Shown piece after piece: positions 9,489 through 18,120 of a stretch of DNA of 64,000 bases. This stretch comes from Enterobacter oligotrophicus (GTDB lineage Bacteria; Pseudomonadota; Gammaproteobacteria; Enterobacterales; Enterobacteriaceae): the NCBI RefSeq assembly GCF_009176645.1, contig NZ_AP019007.1, forward strand, positions 248,001 through 312,000. The letters run 5' to 3'. Position 1 is the first letter of the stretch, and each line of letters opens with the position of its first letter. The notes beneath the pieces were generated by a model. It had not been told where the DNA came from. It saw nothing but the letters and a program-made list of their open reading frames with translations, and searched no databases. A program made the translations under genes and the position numbers.

Positions 9489-10024
9489 CGGGCATTCCAC
9501 TCATCGCGGGTGATCTCCCACAGCCCGGAATCCAGTAGTCCACTAACATATTCTTTCTTTTCCGTTCTGATAAGCCGCATGCCGCTACTTTCTGAGATCC
9601 GTTGAGAGCGGCTGTTGGCTGCCGCTTTCGGAGCGCGCAGTACCGTTTTGTTCAGCGTATTAAACCAGTAGTCCGTTGCTGCCATGCTGGCTTCGCGCAT
9701 ATAACCTTGCCCCTGAAACTCCGGGGCCAGCCAAAATCCGCGGTTATTATCTTCGACGTCATACAGGCAGATGATCCCCATTAATTCCTCCGGTGCCGCC
9801 TGGCGGCGAATACTCCAGAACCAGGCGATGCCCTTTGCCATATCCGGCAGCGCAACCTTGTTAACATAATATTCTGCGCCGTTATCCGGGTAGGGCCAGG
9901 GGACGGAAGCGACCATATAGCGCACAACCTCCCAGCGGGGAAAGCGTTGCTGGATCTGGACAGCATCTTCGGCAACCAGCGGTTTTAACACTAAGCGTTC
10001 CGTTAAAAGTGTGGGCATCGACAT
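9476..10024 (-). CDS. GNAT acetyltransferase, RimJ/RimL type
   Basis: A 182-residue acetyltransferase with the RimJ/RimL-type N-terminus TERLVLKPL, acetyl-CoA motif RGFWLAPEFQGQGYMREA and C-terminal VLRAPKAAANSRSQRISESSGM (substrate-binding half). The start at 10024 has AAGGAG eight bases upstream on the minus strand. RimJ and RimL acetylate ribosomal protein N-termini, but this subgroup is broad and includes small-molecule acetylation, so the target is open. Its end overlaps yneE by 13 bp. Confidence 0.85.
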   Translation of the reverse strand: MSMPTLLTERLVLKPLVAEDAVQIQQRFPRWEVVRYMVASVPWPYPDNGAEYYVNKVALPDMAKGIAWFWSIRRQAAPEELMGIICLYDVEDNNRGFWLAPEFQGQGYMREASMAATDYWFNTLNKTVLRAPKAAANSRSQRISESSGMRLIRTEKKEYVSGLLDSGLWEITRDEWNARYVS

Positions 10025-10140
10025 CTGGATCTCCTTTTTTAAGCGTTATGCTTTTGTTTGCCTTCTGCTATTTTCATGATTACCACAATCTATTCCGGCT
10101 TGCTGTAAATCATTTACTACTGAAATTTTCCGAGGACACA

Positions 10141-10581
10141 ATGGCGGTAACGGTTAGAGCCTTACACGAAGACGATTATTCCCGGTGGCGACCCCTCTGG
10201 GATGGCTATACGCAGTTTTATGACTGTGAACTGGATGAATCCGTCACGGCATTTACCTGGGAAAGGGCGCTCAATCCGGGCTCGCCAATGTTTTGTCGGG
10301 TCGCAGAAATGGACGGTCACGTTATTGGTTTTGCGCTCTGTATTTTGCATGAAGGGACCTGGTCAACAGCGCCGATCTGTTATCTGGAAGACCTCTTTGT
10401 GGATGCCTCTGTCCGTGGCATCGGGGCCGGAAAGGCGTTGATTAATGCCCTGATGGCCGAAGGGAAACGCGAAGGGTGGTCAAAACTTTATTGGGTCACC
10501 CGGCAAAATAATCCGGCGCGTAAACTGTATGACCAGTTTGGCGAAGCTGACGATTACGTTCGCTACCGCCTTTCCCTGTAA
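10141..10581 (+). CDS. GNAT family N-acetyltransferase
   Basis: A 146-residue single-domain GNAT protein. Start ATG 10141 (MAVTVRALHEDDYSRW) has GAGG upstream; the longer frame from 10009 would run through the divergent gene's promoter and is rejected. The acetyl-CoA loop reads VDASVRGIGAGKALINAL, preceded by the beta-4 strand YLEDLFV and followed by WVTRQNNPARKLYDQFG. This pattern is typical of diamine and amino acid acetyltransferase-like enzymes. The substrate is unknown. It is the third acetyltransferase within 4 kb, all of different subfamilies. Confidence 0.85.
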   Translation: MAVTVRALHEDDYSRWRPLWDGYTQFYDCELDESVTAFTWERALNPGSPMFCRVAEMDGHVIGFALCILHEGTWSTAPICYLEDLFVDASVRGIGAGKALINALMAEGKREGWSKLYWVTRQNNPARKLYDQFGEADDYVRYRLSL

Positions 10582-10590
10582 TGCTTAATC

Positions 10591-10639
10591 GCCTGTGTTT
10601 GTATCACACTGTATCCGTGCCTGAGATACATACACAGGC
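10591..10639. repeat. 15-bp inverted repeat between the GNAT and hydrolase genes
   Basis: GCCTGTGTTTGTATC (10591-10605) pairs with GATACATACACAGGC (10625-10639) with one mismatch, separated by 19 bp. A nested inverted repeat TGTATC (10610-10615) and GATACA (10625-10630) shares the right arm. It could be a terminator-like hairpin for the upstream gene, without a T-run, or an operator for the hydrolase gene 88 bp downstream. Confidence 0.6.
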
Positions 10640-10726
10640 TTGCAAATAACCGTCTTTCGCACATATCCGCTATACAAAAAGGTGTTGTTATATCCCCGTG
10701 AATTGTACTCAACCGGAGATACCAAC

Positions 10727-11722
10727 ATGTTTAGCAAACTCATTTGTTCAACCCTGGCGTTAACCGCATCTCTTGGCACCGTCTTGTTCTGCCAGGCAGA
10801 AGTAACGGGTAAAGATTATTCTGCTGCGTTTAACCAGGTACACCAGATTAATGCGGGGGATCTGAACGTCGGTTACGTCGATATCGGCCCGAAAGAGGGT
10901 CAACCCGTGATCCTGTTGCATGGCTGGCCTTACGATATTCACAGTTACGCCGAGGTCGCACCAGCACTGGCCGCTAAAGGCTACCGCGTCATTGTGCCTT
11001 CACTGCGCGGGTACGGCACCACACGGTTTATTTCCGACAACACGCCGCGTAATGGCCAGCCTTCAGCCCTGGCGAAAGACATCGTGAACCTGATGGATGC
11101 TCTCAACATCAAACGAGCGGTGTTTGCGGGTTATGACTGGGGGGCTCGCACAGCTGATATCATCGCGGTGCTGTGGCCGGAGCGTGTGAAATCGCTGGTA
11201 TCGGTCAGCGGTTATCTGATCGGTAGCCAGGCGATTGGTAAACAGCCGTTGCCGCCAAAGGCGGAACTGCAATGGTGGTATCAGTTCTATTTTGCCACGG
11301 AACGCGGCGCTCAGGGTTATGCCCAAAATACGCATGACTTCGCCCGCTTAATCTGGTCACAGGCATCGCCTGACTGGAAATTTAGCGATGCGACCTTCAA
11401 CGCCAGTGCCAAATCCCTTGATAACCCGGATCATGTAGCGGTGACACTCAGCAATTACCGCTGGCGTTTAGGGCTGGAAAAAGGGGAGCGCAAATACGAT
11501 ATCTATGAGCAGAAACTGGCGACATTACCCGATATCACTGTTCCAGCCATCACCATTGAAGGGGGTAACAATGGTGCTCCACATCCGGCACCGCAGTCCT
11601 ACGCCAGTAAATTTACAGGAAAATATGAACACCGTACCTTCGGGCCAACGATAGGACACAATCCACCGCAGGAAGATCCCCAGGACTTTGTTAAAGCGGT
11701 AGTCGACGCGGATAAGCTCTGA
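10727..11722 (+). CDS. Exported alpha/beta hydrolase, epoxide hydrolase/dehalogenase-like
   Basis: A 331-residue alpha/beta-fold hydrolase. ATG 10727 follows a CCGGAGA ribosome site and gives a clear Sec signal peptide (MFSKLICSTLALTASLGTVL, cleavage near CQAE), so the enzyme is probably periplasmic. The oxyanion motif is LLHGWPYD. The nucleophile elbow GYDWGAR carries Asp, as in epoxide hydrolases and haloalkane dehalogenases rather than Ser. The catalytic His is probably in TIGHNPPQE near the C-terminus. The substrate is unknown. It stands alone, 44 bp before the GTG of a response regulator. Confidence 0.85.
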   Translation: MFSKLICSTLALTASLGTVLFCQAEVTGKDYSAAFNQVHQINAGDLNVGYVDIGPKEGQPVILLHGWPYDIHSYAEVAPALAAKGYRVIVPSLRGYGTTRFISDNTPRNGQPSALAKDIVNLMDALNIKRAVFAGYDWGARTADIIAVLWPERVKSLVSVSGYLIGSQAIGKQPLPPKAELQWWYQFYFATERGAQGYAQNTHDFARLIWSQASPDWKFSDATFNASAKSLDNPDHVAVTLSNYRWRLGLEKGERKYDIYEQKLATLPDITVPAITIEGGNNGAPHPAPQSYASKFTGKYEHRTFGPTIGHNPPQEDPQDFVKAVVDADKL

Positions 11723-11766
11723 AATGTGCTATTTTCAATCCGTTACCCTTCATTCAGGAGCCTTCG

Positions 11767-12507
11767 GTGGAGCATATTGATCACATCCTTGTCGTCGACG
11801 ACGACAGGGATATTCGTGAACTGATTGTTGATTATCTTGTGAAATCTGGTTACTACGCCTCCGGTGCGGCTAACGGCAAAGAGATGCGCGTGGTGCTTGA
11901 TAAACAGCATATCGACCTGGTGGTGCTTGACGTAATGATGCCCGGTGATGACGGGCTGACGCTGTGCCGCCAGCTGCGCAGTAGCAAACATAAAGATCTG
12001 CCGATCCTGATGTTGACGGCGCGTAACGACGATACCGATCGGGTTCTGGGGCTGGAGATGGGGGCGGATGACTACGTCGTGAAGCCATTTGTGGCTCGCG
12101 AATTGCTGGCACGCATCAAAGCCATTTTGCGCCGGTTTCGCACTATGCCGCCCAATCTGCAGGTGACCGAGGCAGGGCGACTGGTTGAATTTGGGGAATG
12201 GCAACTGGATACCGTTGCGCGTCAGTTGGTTGACAGTGAAGGCATGATTGTGGCCCTGAGTGGCGCAGAATACCGCCTGCTGCGCGTGTTTCTGAATCAC
12301 CCGCAGCGCGTTCTGACGCGCGACCAGTTGCTGAACCTGACTCAGGGGCGGGATGCCGAACTTTTCGAACGTTCGATAGATCTGCTGGTAAGCCGGGTGC
12401 GCCAGCGCCTGAATGAAGATGCCCGGACGCCTGTTTATATCAAAACCGTGCGCAGCGAAGGTTATGTCTTTACCATGCCGGTGACCATCAAAGAGGCGAA
12501 TGAATGA
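11767..12507 (+). CDS. OmpR-family response regulator
   Basis: A 246-residue two-component regulator. The receiver domain has the acidic pair in VVDDDRD, the phosphoacceptor Asp55 (VVLDVMMPGDDG), the Thr in LMLTAR and the Lys in VVKPF. The C-terminal winged-helix DNA-binding domain (about 145-240) ends SEGYVFTMPV. The start is GTG at 11767 behind CAGGAG. It overlaps the kinase gene by four bases (ATGA). It does not match a K-12 regulator closely enough to name. Direct repeats of the OmpR type lie downstream, before the dipZ-like gene (13864-13882), which suggests that gene as a target. Confidence 0.93.
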   Translation: MEHIDHILVVDDDRDIRELIVDYLVKSGYYASGAANGKEMRVVLDKQHIDLVVLDVMMPGDDGLTLCRQLRSSKHKDLPILMLTARNDDTDRVLGLEMGADDYVVKPFVARELLARIKAILRRFRTMPPNLQVTEAGRLVEFGEWQLDTVARQLVDSEGMIVALSGAEYRLLRVFLNHPQRVLTRDQLLNLTQGRDAELFERSIDLLVSRVRQRLNEDARTPVYIKTVRSEGYVFTMPVTIKEANE

Positions 12508-13802
12508 CGCTTTGGCCGCGATCGCTTCTGGCCCGGCTGCTGATCATCGTACTTCTCGGGCTTTTGCTGGCCAATTCACTCAGCCTGACGCTGGTAATGT
12601 ATGAGCGAATGCGCAGCGCGCGCACCGTCATGCTGGGCAATCTGGAATATGACGTTGCCACAAGCGTCGCTATTCTCGACAGGCTTCCGGCCAGCGAGCG
12701 GGCAGGGTGGATCTGGCGGCTTGATCGGGGCAATTATCGTTATATTCTTGGTCCTGGAGCATCGGGTGGCGCGCCCCAGGACAGGCGCTCGCAAGATGCT
12801 ATCCGTACCTTAAAGGAGACGCTCTCAGCGAAATATCCGCTCAGTTTTACGGCCATTCTTGGGCCGACATCCCACATTCAGGCGCATCTTACGCTGAGCG
12901 ACGGCGCACCACTCACCATCGATCTGATCCCGCGTATGCCGCCAGTTGCCCGCTGGCTGCCTGTCGTGCTGGTATTGCAATTATTACTGGTCGCACTCTG
13001 TTCATGGATCGCCGTGCGCCAGGTGGTGCGGCCATTCTCGCAGTTTACCCGTGCGGTGGATGCTCTCGACCCGGCGGCAAACACACCGATGGCCGAGCAA
13101 GGTCCCGTAGAAGTGCGCAGAGCCGCGCACGCATTCAATGCGATGCAGTCGCGTATTCAGTCCTATTTGCGGGAACGCGCCCGGATACTCGCATCGATTT
13201 CTCACGATCTCCAGACCCCGATCACGCGCATGAAACTTCGCGTTGAAATGGCGGAGCAGCCTGAACTGCGTGACAAATTGCTAAACGATCTGGATAACAT
13301 GTCGCGTCTGGTCCGCGAGGGAATTGCGTATGCCCGATCGGCAGAATCGCTGGAAGAGACCGCACTAAAAATGGAGCTGAACGCCTGGATCAACAGTATG
13401 GTCAGTGATTACCAGGACATCGGTAAAAACGTGCAATTTCATGCGGGGGATACACGCTTGCCGATTGTCACGCGGCCGCAGGCGTTGCGCCGGGTAATGA
13501 CAAATCTGCTGGATAATGCCCTTAAGTTTGGTGAGTACGCCCTTGTTGAGATTGATGATACCCATGCCGGAGAGATTGTCATTCATATTATGGATGGTGG
13601 GCCCGGTATCCCTGACGCGGAACGTGACGCGGTATTACAGCCATTTTACCGGATAGAAACCTCACGTAACCGGGAGACCGGAGGAACCGGATTAGGCCTG
13701 GCGATTGCCGCACAGCTGACGGCGCAGCTCAACGGCACGCTGCGCCTGACGAACCGCACGACAGGCGGCCTGGATGTTAGCATCACGCTGCCACGCCAGT
13801 AA
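12504..13802 (+). CDS. Sensor histidine kinase, EnvZ-like
   Basis: A 432-residue inner-membrane kinase, partner of the preceding regulator. There is an N-terminal transmembrane helix (about 8-30), a periplasmic domain of roughly 120 residues, a second helix (about 150-172) and a HAMP linker. The H-box is ISHDLQTPITRM with His234. The ATPase domain has N-box NLLDNALKFG, G1 DGGPGIP and G2 GTGLGLAIA. The stimulus is unknown. The following gene encodes a thiol-disulfide membrane protein, so an envelope redox or metal signal is a reasonable guess, not shown by the sequence. Confidence 0.93.
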   Translation: MTLWPRSLLARLLIIVLLGLLLANSLSLTLVMYERMRSARTVMLGNLEYDVATSVAILDRLPASERAGWIWRLDRGNYRYILGPGASGGAPQDRRSQDAIRTLKETLSAKYPLSFTAILGPTSHIQAHLTLSDGAPLTIDLIPRMPPVARWLPVVLVLQLLLVALCSWIAVRQVVRPFSQFTRAVDALDPAANTPMAEQGPVEVRRAAHAFNAMQSRIQSYLRERARILASISHDLQTPITRMKLRVEMAEQPELRDKLLNDLDNMSRLVREGIAYARSAESLEETALKMELNAWINSMVSDYQDIGKNVQFHAGDTRLPIVTRPQALRRVMTNLLDNALKFGEYALVEIDDTHAGEIVIHIMDGGPGIPDAERDAVLQPFYRIETSRNRETGGTGLGLAIAAQLTAQLNGTLRLTNRTTGGLDVSITLPRQ

Positions 13803-13808
13803 TTGTAC

Positions 13809-13852
13809 GGTTTTGTATCCTGCGCCGCGAGGATACCTAAGCAGACAAAACC
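13809..13852 (+). promoter_or_regulatory. Nested hairpin after the kinase gene
   Basis: GGTTTTGT (13809-13816) pairs with ACAAAACC (13845-13852). Inside it, GTATCC (13815-13820) pairs with GGATAC (13831-13836). No T-run follows. It may be a terminator for the two-component operon or part of the dipZ-like leader. Confidence 0.5.
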
Positions 13853-13863
13853 AGCCTGTTTGC

Positions 13864-13882
13864 ACATATCCTGAACATATCC
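13864..13882 (+). promoter_or_regulatory. Tandem ACATATCC repeats, candidate response-regulator site
   Basis: ACATATCC occurs at 13864-13871 and again at 13875-13882, an 11-bp period. OmpR-family regulators usually bind as head-to-tail dimers to direct repeats with 10-11 bp spacing. It sits between the OmpR-type system and the dipZ-like gene. TATCC also occurs at 13816. Confidence 0.4.
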
Positions 13883-13891
13883 GCACGCTGA

Positions 13892-13938
13892 AATAACCTC
13901 ACTGCAGCTTCGCAGAAAATCTGTCATGTGAGGTCATT
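13892..13938 (+). promoter_or_regulatory. Hairpin that would mask the dipZ-like ribosome site
   Basis: AATAACCTCAC (13892-13902) pairs with GTGAGGTCATT (13928-13938) at 10 of 11 positions, and the right arm contains the GAGG ribosome site and ends at the base before the ATG. A smaller CTGCAG/CAG structure lies in the loop. Folding would block translation initiation. Confidence 0.5.
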
Positions 13939-15129
13939 ATGTTTCTGATAATTGCTTTTTTAGGGGGGATGATTAGCCTGCTTAGCCCATGCACACTCCC
14001 CGTTATCCCACTGCTTTTTGCGGGTTTCCACGGACAACGGCGTCATATTCTGGCACTCCTGGCTGGCATGATTGTCATGTTTACCTTTGTGGCTCTGGTT
14101 GTCACTGCTTCCAGCGAATGGATCGTAAACGCGACCCTTACAGGCCGCTGGATTGCGCTTTCCATACTTGCGGTAGCGGCTCTGGCCCTGATTTTTCCTC
14201 AGTTTGCACAACGCCTTGCCGGGCCTGCGGTCGGTGCCGGTAACATCCTTAATGACCGAAGCCGCCAGACGCGGGGCATGCTGTCCGCTTTTCTGGCCGG
14301 GCTGGCGGTTGGATTGCTCTGGTCACCGTGCGCCGGGCCTATTCTCGGCGCTATCTTCAGCATCAATATTACCGGACATTCAGCCATTACAACCGGTGCA
14401 CTGCTGGCTGCGTACGGCGGTGGTTGTGCTTTCATGCTGGGTATTCTGGTTGCAGGAGGGCGCAAATTGCTGGCACCGCTACGCGCACGATCGGCGCTGA
14501 TGGAAAGAGTACGCACAGTAGCGGGAGTGGTGATGTTGACGGCGGTTGTATTCAATGCCGTGGGGGTGAACCCACAATTAAAAGGGGCTAACGGCGTGAC
14601 TGACCGCCTGGAAACGATACTGCTGACGCTGGCGAAACCCGCCACCACACCGATGAAACGACAACCGGTCATTGAGCCCGTTTCAAGTAACAAACTCCCT
14701 TCGTTCAGCGGTGGAACAGGGTGGATCAATGGTGACCCTGTCACGCCTGAGTCCTTAAGGGGTAACGTTGTTCTTGTTGATTTCTGGACGTGGGACTGCA
14801 TCAATTGCCAGCATACGCTCCCGTATGTTCGCGACTGGGCGAATAAATACCAGGGGCAGGGCCTGGTGGTAATAGGCGTTCACACGCCAGAATACCCGTG
14901 GGAAAAACCAATAACGTCTGTAAAAAATGCAGTAAACAAATGGCAACTCCCGTACCGAGTCGTCACGGATAACAACTATCAAATCTGGAACAGATTTGGA
15001 AACCAGTACTGGCCTGCACATTACATTTTTGATGCCAGTGGAGAGCTGCGATACATCTCGGCAGGCGAAGGAAACTACGACAAACAGGAGCAGGTTATCC
15101 GGCAATTACTTAAAGACGCGCGTTCCTGA
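13939..15129 (+). CDS. DipZ-like thiol-disulfide protein: CcdA membrane domain fused to thioredoxin-like domain
   Basis: A 396-residue inner-membrane protein expected to carry electrons from cytoplasmic thioredoxin to periplasmic thiols. Residues 1-215 form a CcdA/DsbD-type domain with about six helices and the two conserved cysteines in LLSPCTLPVIP and LLWSPCAGPI. Residues 245-396 form a TlpA/Redoxin-like thioredoxin fold with active-site CINC (FWTWDCINCQHTLPY) and the VIGVHTPEY segment. Mycobacterial DipZ has a further C-terminal domain that is missing here. It follows the two-component system by 136 bp containing several inverted and direct repeats. A role in cytochrome c maturation or in repair of oxidised periplasmic proteins is possible. 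Confidence 0.9.
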   Translation: MFLIIAFLGGMISLLSPCTLPVIPLLFAGFHGQRRHILALLAGMIVMFTFVALVVTASSEWIVNATLTGRWIALSILAVAALALIFPQFAQRLAGPAVGAGNILNDRSRQTRGMLSAFLAGLAVGLLWSPCAGPILGAIFSINITGHSAITTGALLAAYGGGCAFMLGILVAGGRKLLAPLRARSALMERVRTVAGVVMLTAVVFNAVGVNPQLKGANGVTDRLETILLTLAKPATTPMKRQPVIEPVSSNKLPSFSGGTGWINGDPVTPESLRGNVVLVDFWTWDCINCQHTLPYVRDWANKYQGQGLVVIGVHTPEYPWEKPITSVKNAVNKWQLPYRVVTDNNYQIWNRFGNQYWPAHYIFDASGELRYISAGEGNYDKQEQVIRQLLKDARS

Positions 15130-15137
15130 TCAGCGTC

Positions 15138-15896
15138 TCACGGCTCACGTTTTGCGACGATAAACAGTCGAGGAAATGCCAGCAGTATCTGCCCGTTCTC
15201 CTGGAGCGGATACTGCTCTTCCAGCAGTTCGCGATACCGTTCCAGAAAACGTTTTTGCTCACTCTCATTTAACTCCTGTAACCATGGGCGCAAGCCGGTC
15301 GCACTAACCCAGTCGATTATCGCCTGATGCGAACTCATCTTGTGGTAGTAGGTTGTCCGCCAGATATCAACATCGCAACCTGCCTCCGTCAGAATATCGT
15401 AGCAGGCATGAACGCCAGGTAGTGGTTCACGTCCACGATCCGGGTAACCTTGTTCGTATGCCACTTCACGCATTGATACATGCGTCGGTTCAAGCCAGTT
15501 ATCAGGCATTTGAATTGCCAGCACGCCGTTCAACTGCAGCAACGAAACAAGATGCGGCAGGAGATCGTAATGGTCTGGAATCCACTGCAGCGAGGCGTTT
15601 GCGTAGATCAGGCTGAGCGGTTGATTTGGCTTGTAATGACGGATATCCGCTTCCACAAACTGGCAATCTGGCAAGGCTCTGCGCGCTTCTTCCAGCATGG
15701 CCGGCGAATTATCCACGCCGGTAATCTGTGCTGATGGCCAGCGATGTTTCAGCAACGCGGTGCTGTTTCCTGGTCCACAACCCAGATCAACGATGGACGT
15801 GACGTCATCAAGTGTGACCCGAGCAAGTAACTCTGCGGCAGGGCGTGTACGCTCTGCGCTGTATTGCAGATAAAGCGAGGGATTCCAGTCGGCCAT
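15138..15896 (-). CDS. tam: Trans-aconitate 2-methyltransferase
   Basis: S-adenosylmethionine-dependent methylation of trans-aconitate, which removes a spontaneous inhibitor of aconitase. The 252 residues match E. coli Tam in length and almost throughout in sequence. Motif I is [10 protein letters not shown], followed by VEADIRHY and [13 protein letters not shown]. The start chosen is ATG 15896 (MADWNPSLY), preceded by GGAGA; the frame extends 21 bases upstream but without a ribosome site. It is convergent with the dipZ-like gene, with only eight bases between stops. In E. coli tam is RpoS-dependent. Confidence 0.96.
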   Translation of the reverse strand: MADWNPSLYLQYSAERTRPAAELLARVTLDDVTSIVDLGCGPGNSTALLKHRWPSAQITGVDNSPAMLEEARRALPDCQFVEADIRHYKPNQPLSLIYANASLQWIPDHYDLLPHLVSLLQLNGVLAIQMPDNWLEPTHVSMREVAYEQGYPDRGREPLPGVHACYDILTEAGCDVDIWRTTYYHKMSSHQAIIDWVSATGLRPWLQELNESEQKRFLERYRELLEEQYPLQENGQILLAFPRLFIVAKREP

Positions 15897-16073
15897 ATTT
15901 GCATCTCCGTTTTGCATTATTCAGCAAGGATAGCACAGGCAGACATCGGTACTGGTGTCGTCAGTGCAATGACCGTAATTTTGCCAGCGTAACGGTGTGG
16001 CTGGCTTTGAGACAAAGGTTATCTTTGTTGCAGATTCTTATACTGATATTTTTCATCAGGATAAGGACAACTC

Positions 16074-17366
16074 ATGAAAAGCATTTCAATCCTTGCGGCA
16101 GGCGCAGATCCAACCGGTAAACGCATTTCAACCGCTGCTATTCAGCAGGCTATCGCTGAAGCGCAGCACAATGATACGGTTGTGATACCCGCCGGGCGTT
16201 TCCTTACTGGCGCATTTTTCCTGAAAAGCGGCATCACATTGCAGCTTGAAGCCGGTGCAGAGCTTATTGGCAGTCAAAACCTGGATGATTATCCGCTCAT
16301 TGATACCCGTGTCGCTGGCATCGATATGCGCTGGCCCGCAGGGATAATAAACATCATTAACTGTGACGATGTCAGCATCACCGGAACGGGAGCGCTAGAC
16401 GGGCAGGGGAAATTCTGGTGGCAGCGGTTCTGGGGTGAGGATGAACAGAGCGGCATGGCAGGCGATTACAGCGCCAGAGGACTGCGCTGGGTCGTAGATT
16501 ATGACTGTCAGCGACCACGCAATATTCTTGTTTATGAAAGCCAGCATATTATGCTACAGGATTTCACCAGCCGTGAGTCTGGTTTCTGGAATCTGCATCT
16601 CTGTTATTCGCATAATGTTACGGTTGAAAGCGTTAAGATCAGTAACTCAGCGGGCCCAAGCACGGACGGAATTGATATCGACTCCTGCGAGCAGGTACAG
16701 GTTGAACGTTGTGTGGTTTCCTGCAATGACGACAATATTTGCATTAAAGCAGGCCGTGGGCTTGAGGCGGCGCAAAAAGCGCGTACTGCCAGAAATATTG
16801 TTATTCGCGGCTGCACGCTGAACAAAGGTTCCGGTATTACGCTGGGCAGCGAAACATCTGGGGGGATTGAAAATGTGCTGATTGAACATAACCGTTTCAA
16901 CGGCACGGGTGTAGGGTTCCGTATCAAATCGGCCCGTAATCGGGGAGGGTTTATTCGTGATATTACGGTCAGAGATTTACAGCTCCTGGACGTACGTTTT
17001 CCCGTACTGATTCAGCTAAACTGGTTCCCGCAGTACAGCTATGGCGATAAAAGCAACCTGACGGATAAACCTGAGCACTGGCGCAAGCTCGCCGAAGGTG
17101 TGGAAGGCAACGCGGGTCTGACGCATGTCAGTCGTCTGACAATAGAAAACATTACAGCGCGTCGTTCGACTGAAAAACCATTTTCCCGCGCGTTTTTTAT
17201 TGAAGGGTATCCTGAGCGACCGATTTCTGAGTTATCGCTGACATCCATTGAGATCGACGCCTGTGAGTTCGGCAAAATTTCCGGCGTTGACGGATTGATG
17301 TTTAACGACGTCAAGGTGAATGCCGCGGCCATCACTGATGACAAGAACGACAGTTATGAACGTTAG
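16074..17366 (+). CDS. GH28 family glycoside hydrolase, polygalacturonase-like, altered active site
   Basis: A 430-residue right-handed beta-helix protein of glycoside hydrolase family 28. Start ATG 16074 follows AAGGAC. There is no signal peptide, so it acts in the cytoplasm, presumably on imported oligogalacturonides. Catalytic Asp motifs are present as STDGID (about residue 200) and CNDDNICIK (about 220), and the substrate-binding RIK motif as FRIKSARN. The block that normally reads GHG(I/L)xIGSE is GSGITLGSE, so the conserved histidine is serine. Exo-polygalacturonase, rhamnogalacturonan or related specificity cannot be separated by eye. It is divergent from tam and monocistronic. Confidence 0.85.
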   Translation: MKSISILAAGADPTGKRISTAAIQQAIAEAQHNDTVVIPAGRFLTGAFFLKSGITLQLEAGAELIGSQNLDDYPLIDTRVAGIDMRWPAGIINIINCDDVSITGTGALDGQGKFWWQRFWGEDEQSGMAGDYSARGLRWVVDYDCQRPRNILVYESQHIMLQDFTSRESGFWNLHLCYSHNVTVESVKISNSAGPSTDGIDIDSCEQVQVERCVVSCNDDNICIKAGRGLEAAQKARTARNIVIRGCTLNKGSGITLGSETSGGIENVLIEHNRFNGTGVGFRIKSARNRGGFIRDITVRDLQLLDVRFPVLIQLNWFPQYSYGDKSNLTDKPEHWRKLAEGVEGNAGLTHVSRLTIENITARRSTEKPFSRAFFIEGYPERPISELSLTSIEIDACEFGKISGVDGLMFNDVKVNAAAITDDKNDSYER

Positions 17367-17502
17367 GGAAATGATACAGGTAAAGGCTGGTTTTCTCGTA
17401 CATATACGTTAGTGCGCATAATGTATATTATGTTAAATAAGATCGATGCCGCACACACCGTCACCGACAAACTTCTTCTTGGTTCACTCATCTTGATCCC
17501 TA

Positions 17503-17913
17503 TTAGCTCTGGCCTGGGAAAAACGGATATTGAGGACCATATTCATAGTCGTGCGGGCTTGGCTCAACTTCCCAGAATGGACGCCCGTTAATAGTCTTAG
17601 GGCCGCGCTCGTTTACGATGTCCTCTACATCCTGGATATGAGACGGCATCATTGCCAGCAACAGTTGATCTTCGGTGGTCAGCGTCACGGTTGCACCGTC
17701 GAGGCGGCTATAAAGTTCGGCAAACTGTTTACCCGCGCCGTGTAATCGGTGCTCCGCTACGCTGCGGATTGCGTGCAAGTCCAGTTCTGCCGCCTCCATA
17801 CGATCCATGTATAACTTCATTTCCTTACGTAATACGCTCAGTTCGCGGGCTTTAATAAATCCGTATGCGTACCCGCCCAGGGCGATAACTGCGATGATTG
17901 CTAAAACTGCCAT
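17503..17913 (-). CDS. Small membrane-anchored protein, function unknown
   Basis: A 136-residue protein not recognised from any characterised family. Residues 1-20 (MAVLAIIAVIALGGYAYGFI) are a single N-terminal transmembrane helix or uncleaved anchor, followed by a charged, probably coiled-coil segment (about 22-70, RKEMKLYMDRMEAAELDL) and a proline-rich tail. The ribosome site is weak (GAGAG). Codon use looks like the host. It is flanked by non-coding stretches and an orphan XRE gene, so this 1.2-kb stretch looks like accessory DNA. Confidence 0.7.
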   Translation of the reverse strand: MAVLAIIAVIALGGYAYGFIKARELSVLRKEMKLYMDRMEAAELDLHAIRSVAEHRLHGAGKQFAELYSRLDGATVTLTTEDQLLLAMMPSHIQDVEDIVNERGPKTINGRPFWEVEPSPHDYEYGPQYPFFPGQS

Positions 17914-18120
17914 TTGTGTACTCTCATTTCAGTCATACTGCATTCTCTGGGTTAAACAACGAGATATCCGCACCATACTCTTACGTTTAAAACGAGCACC
18001 TGAAGCTCATCGCCTCTACTGTTGTTTACTGAGGCCGGTCATCTCCCTATGCTTGATCCAGTGCCGTCTTTGTATTCAGTAAATCTGGTAATAAAACGCT
18101 GCTGTTTCCGGCTCATATCG

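Noticed and set aside
17417..17432. Dyad CATAAT-GTAT-ATTATG after the GH28 gene as an operator or attachment site
   Set aside because: Short AT-rich dyads are expected by chance in such DNA, and no integrase or regulator is adjacent.
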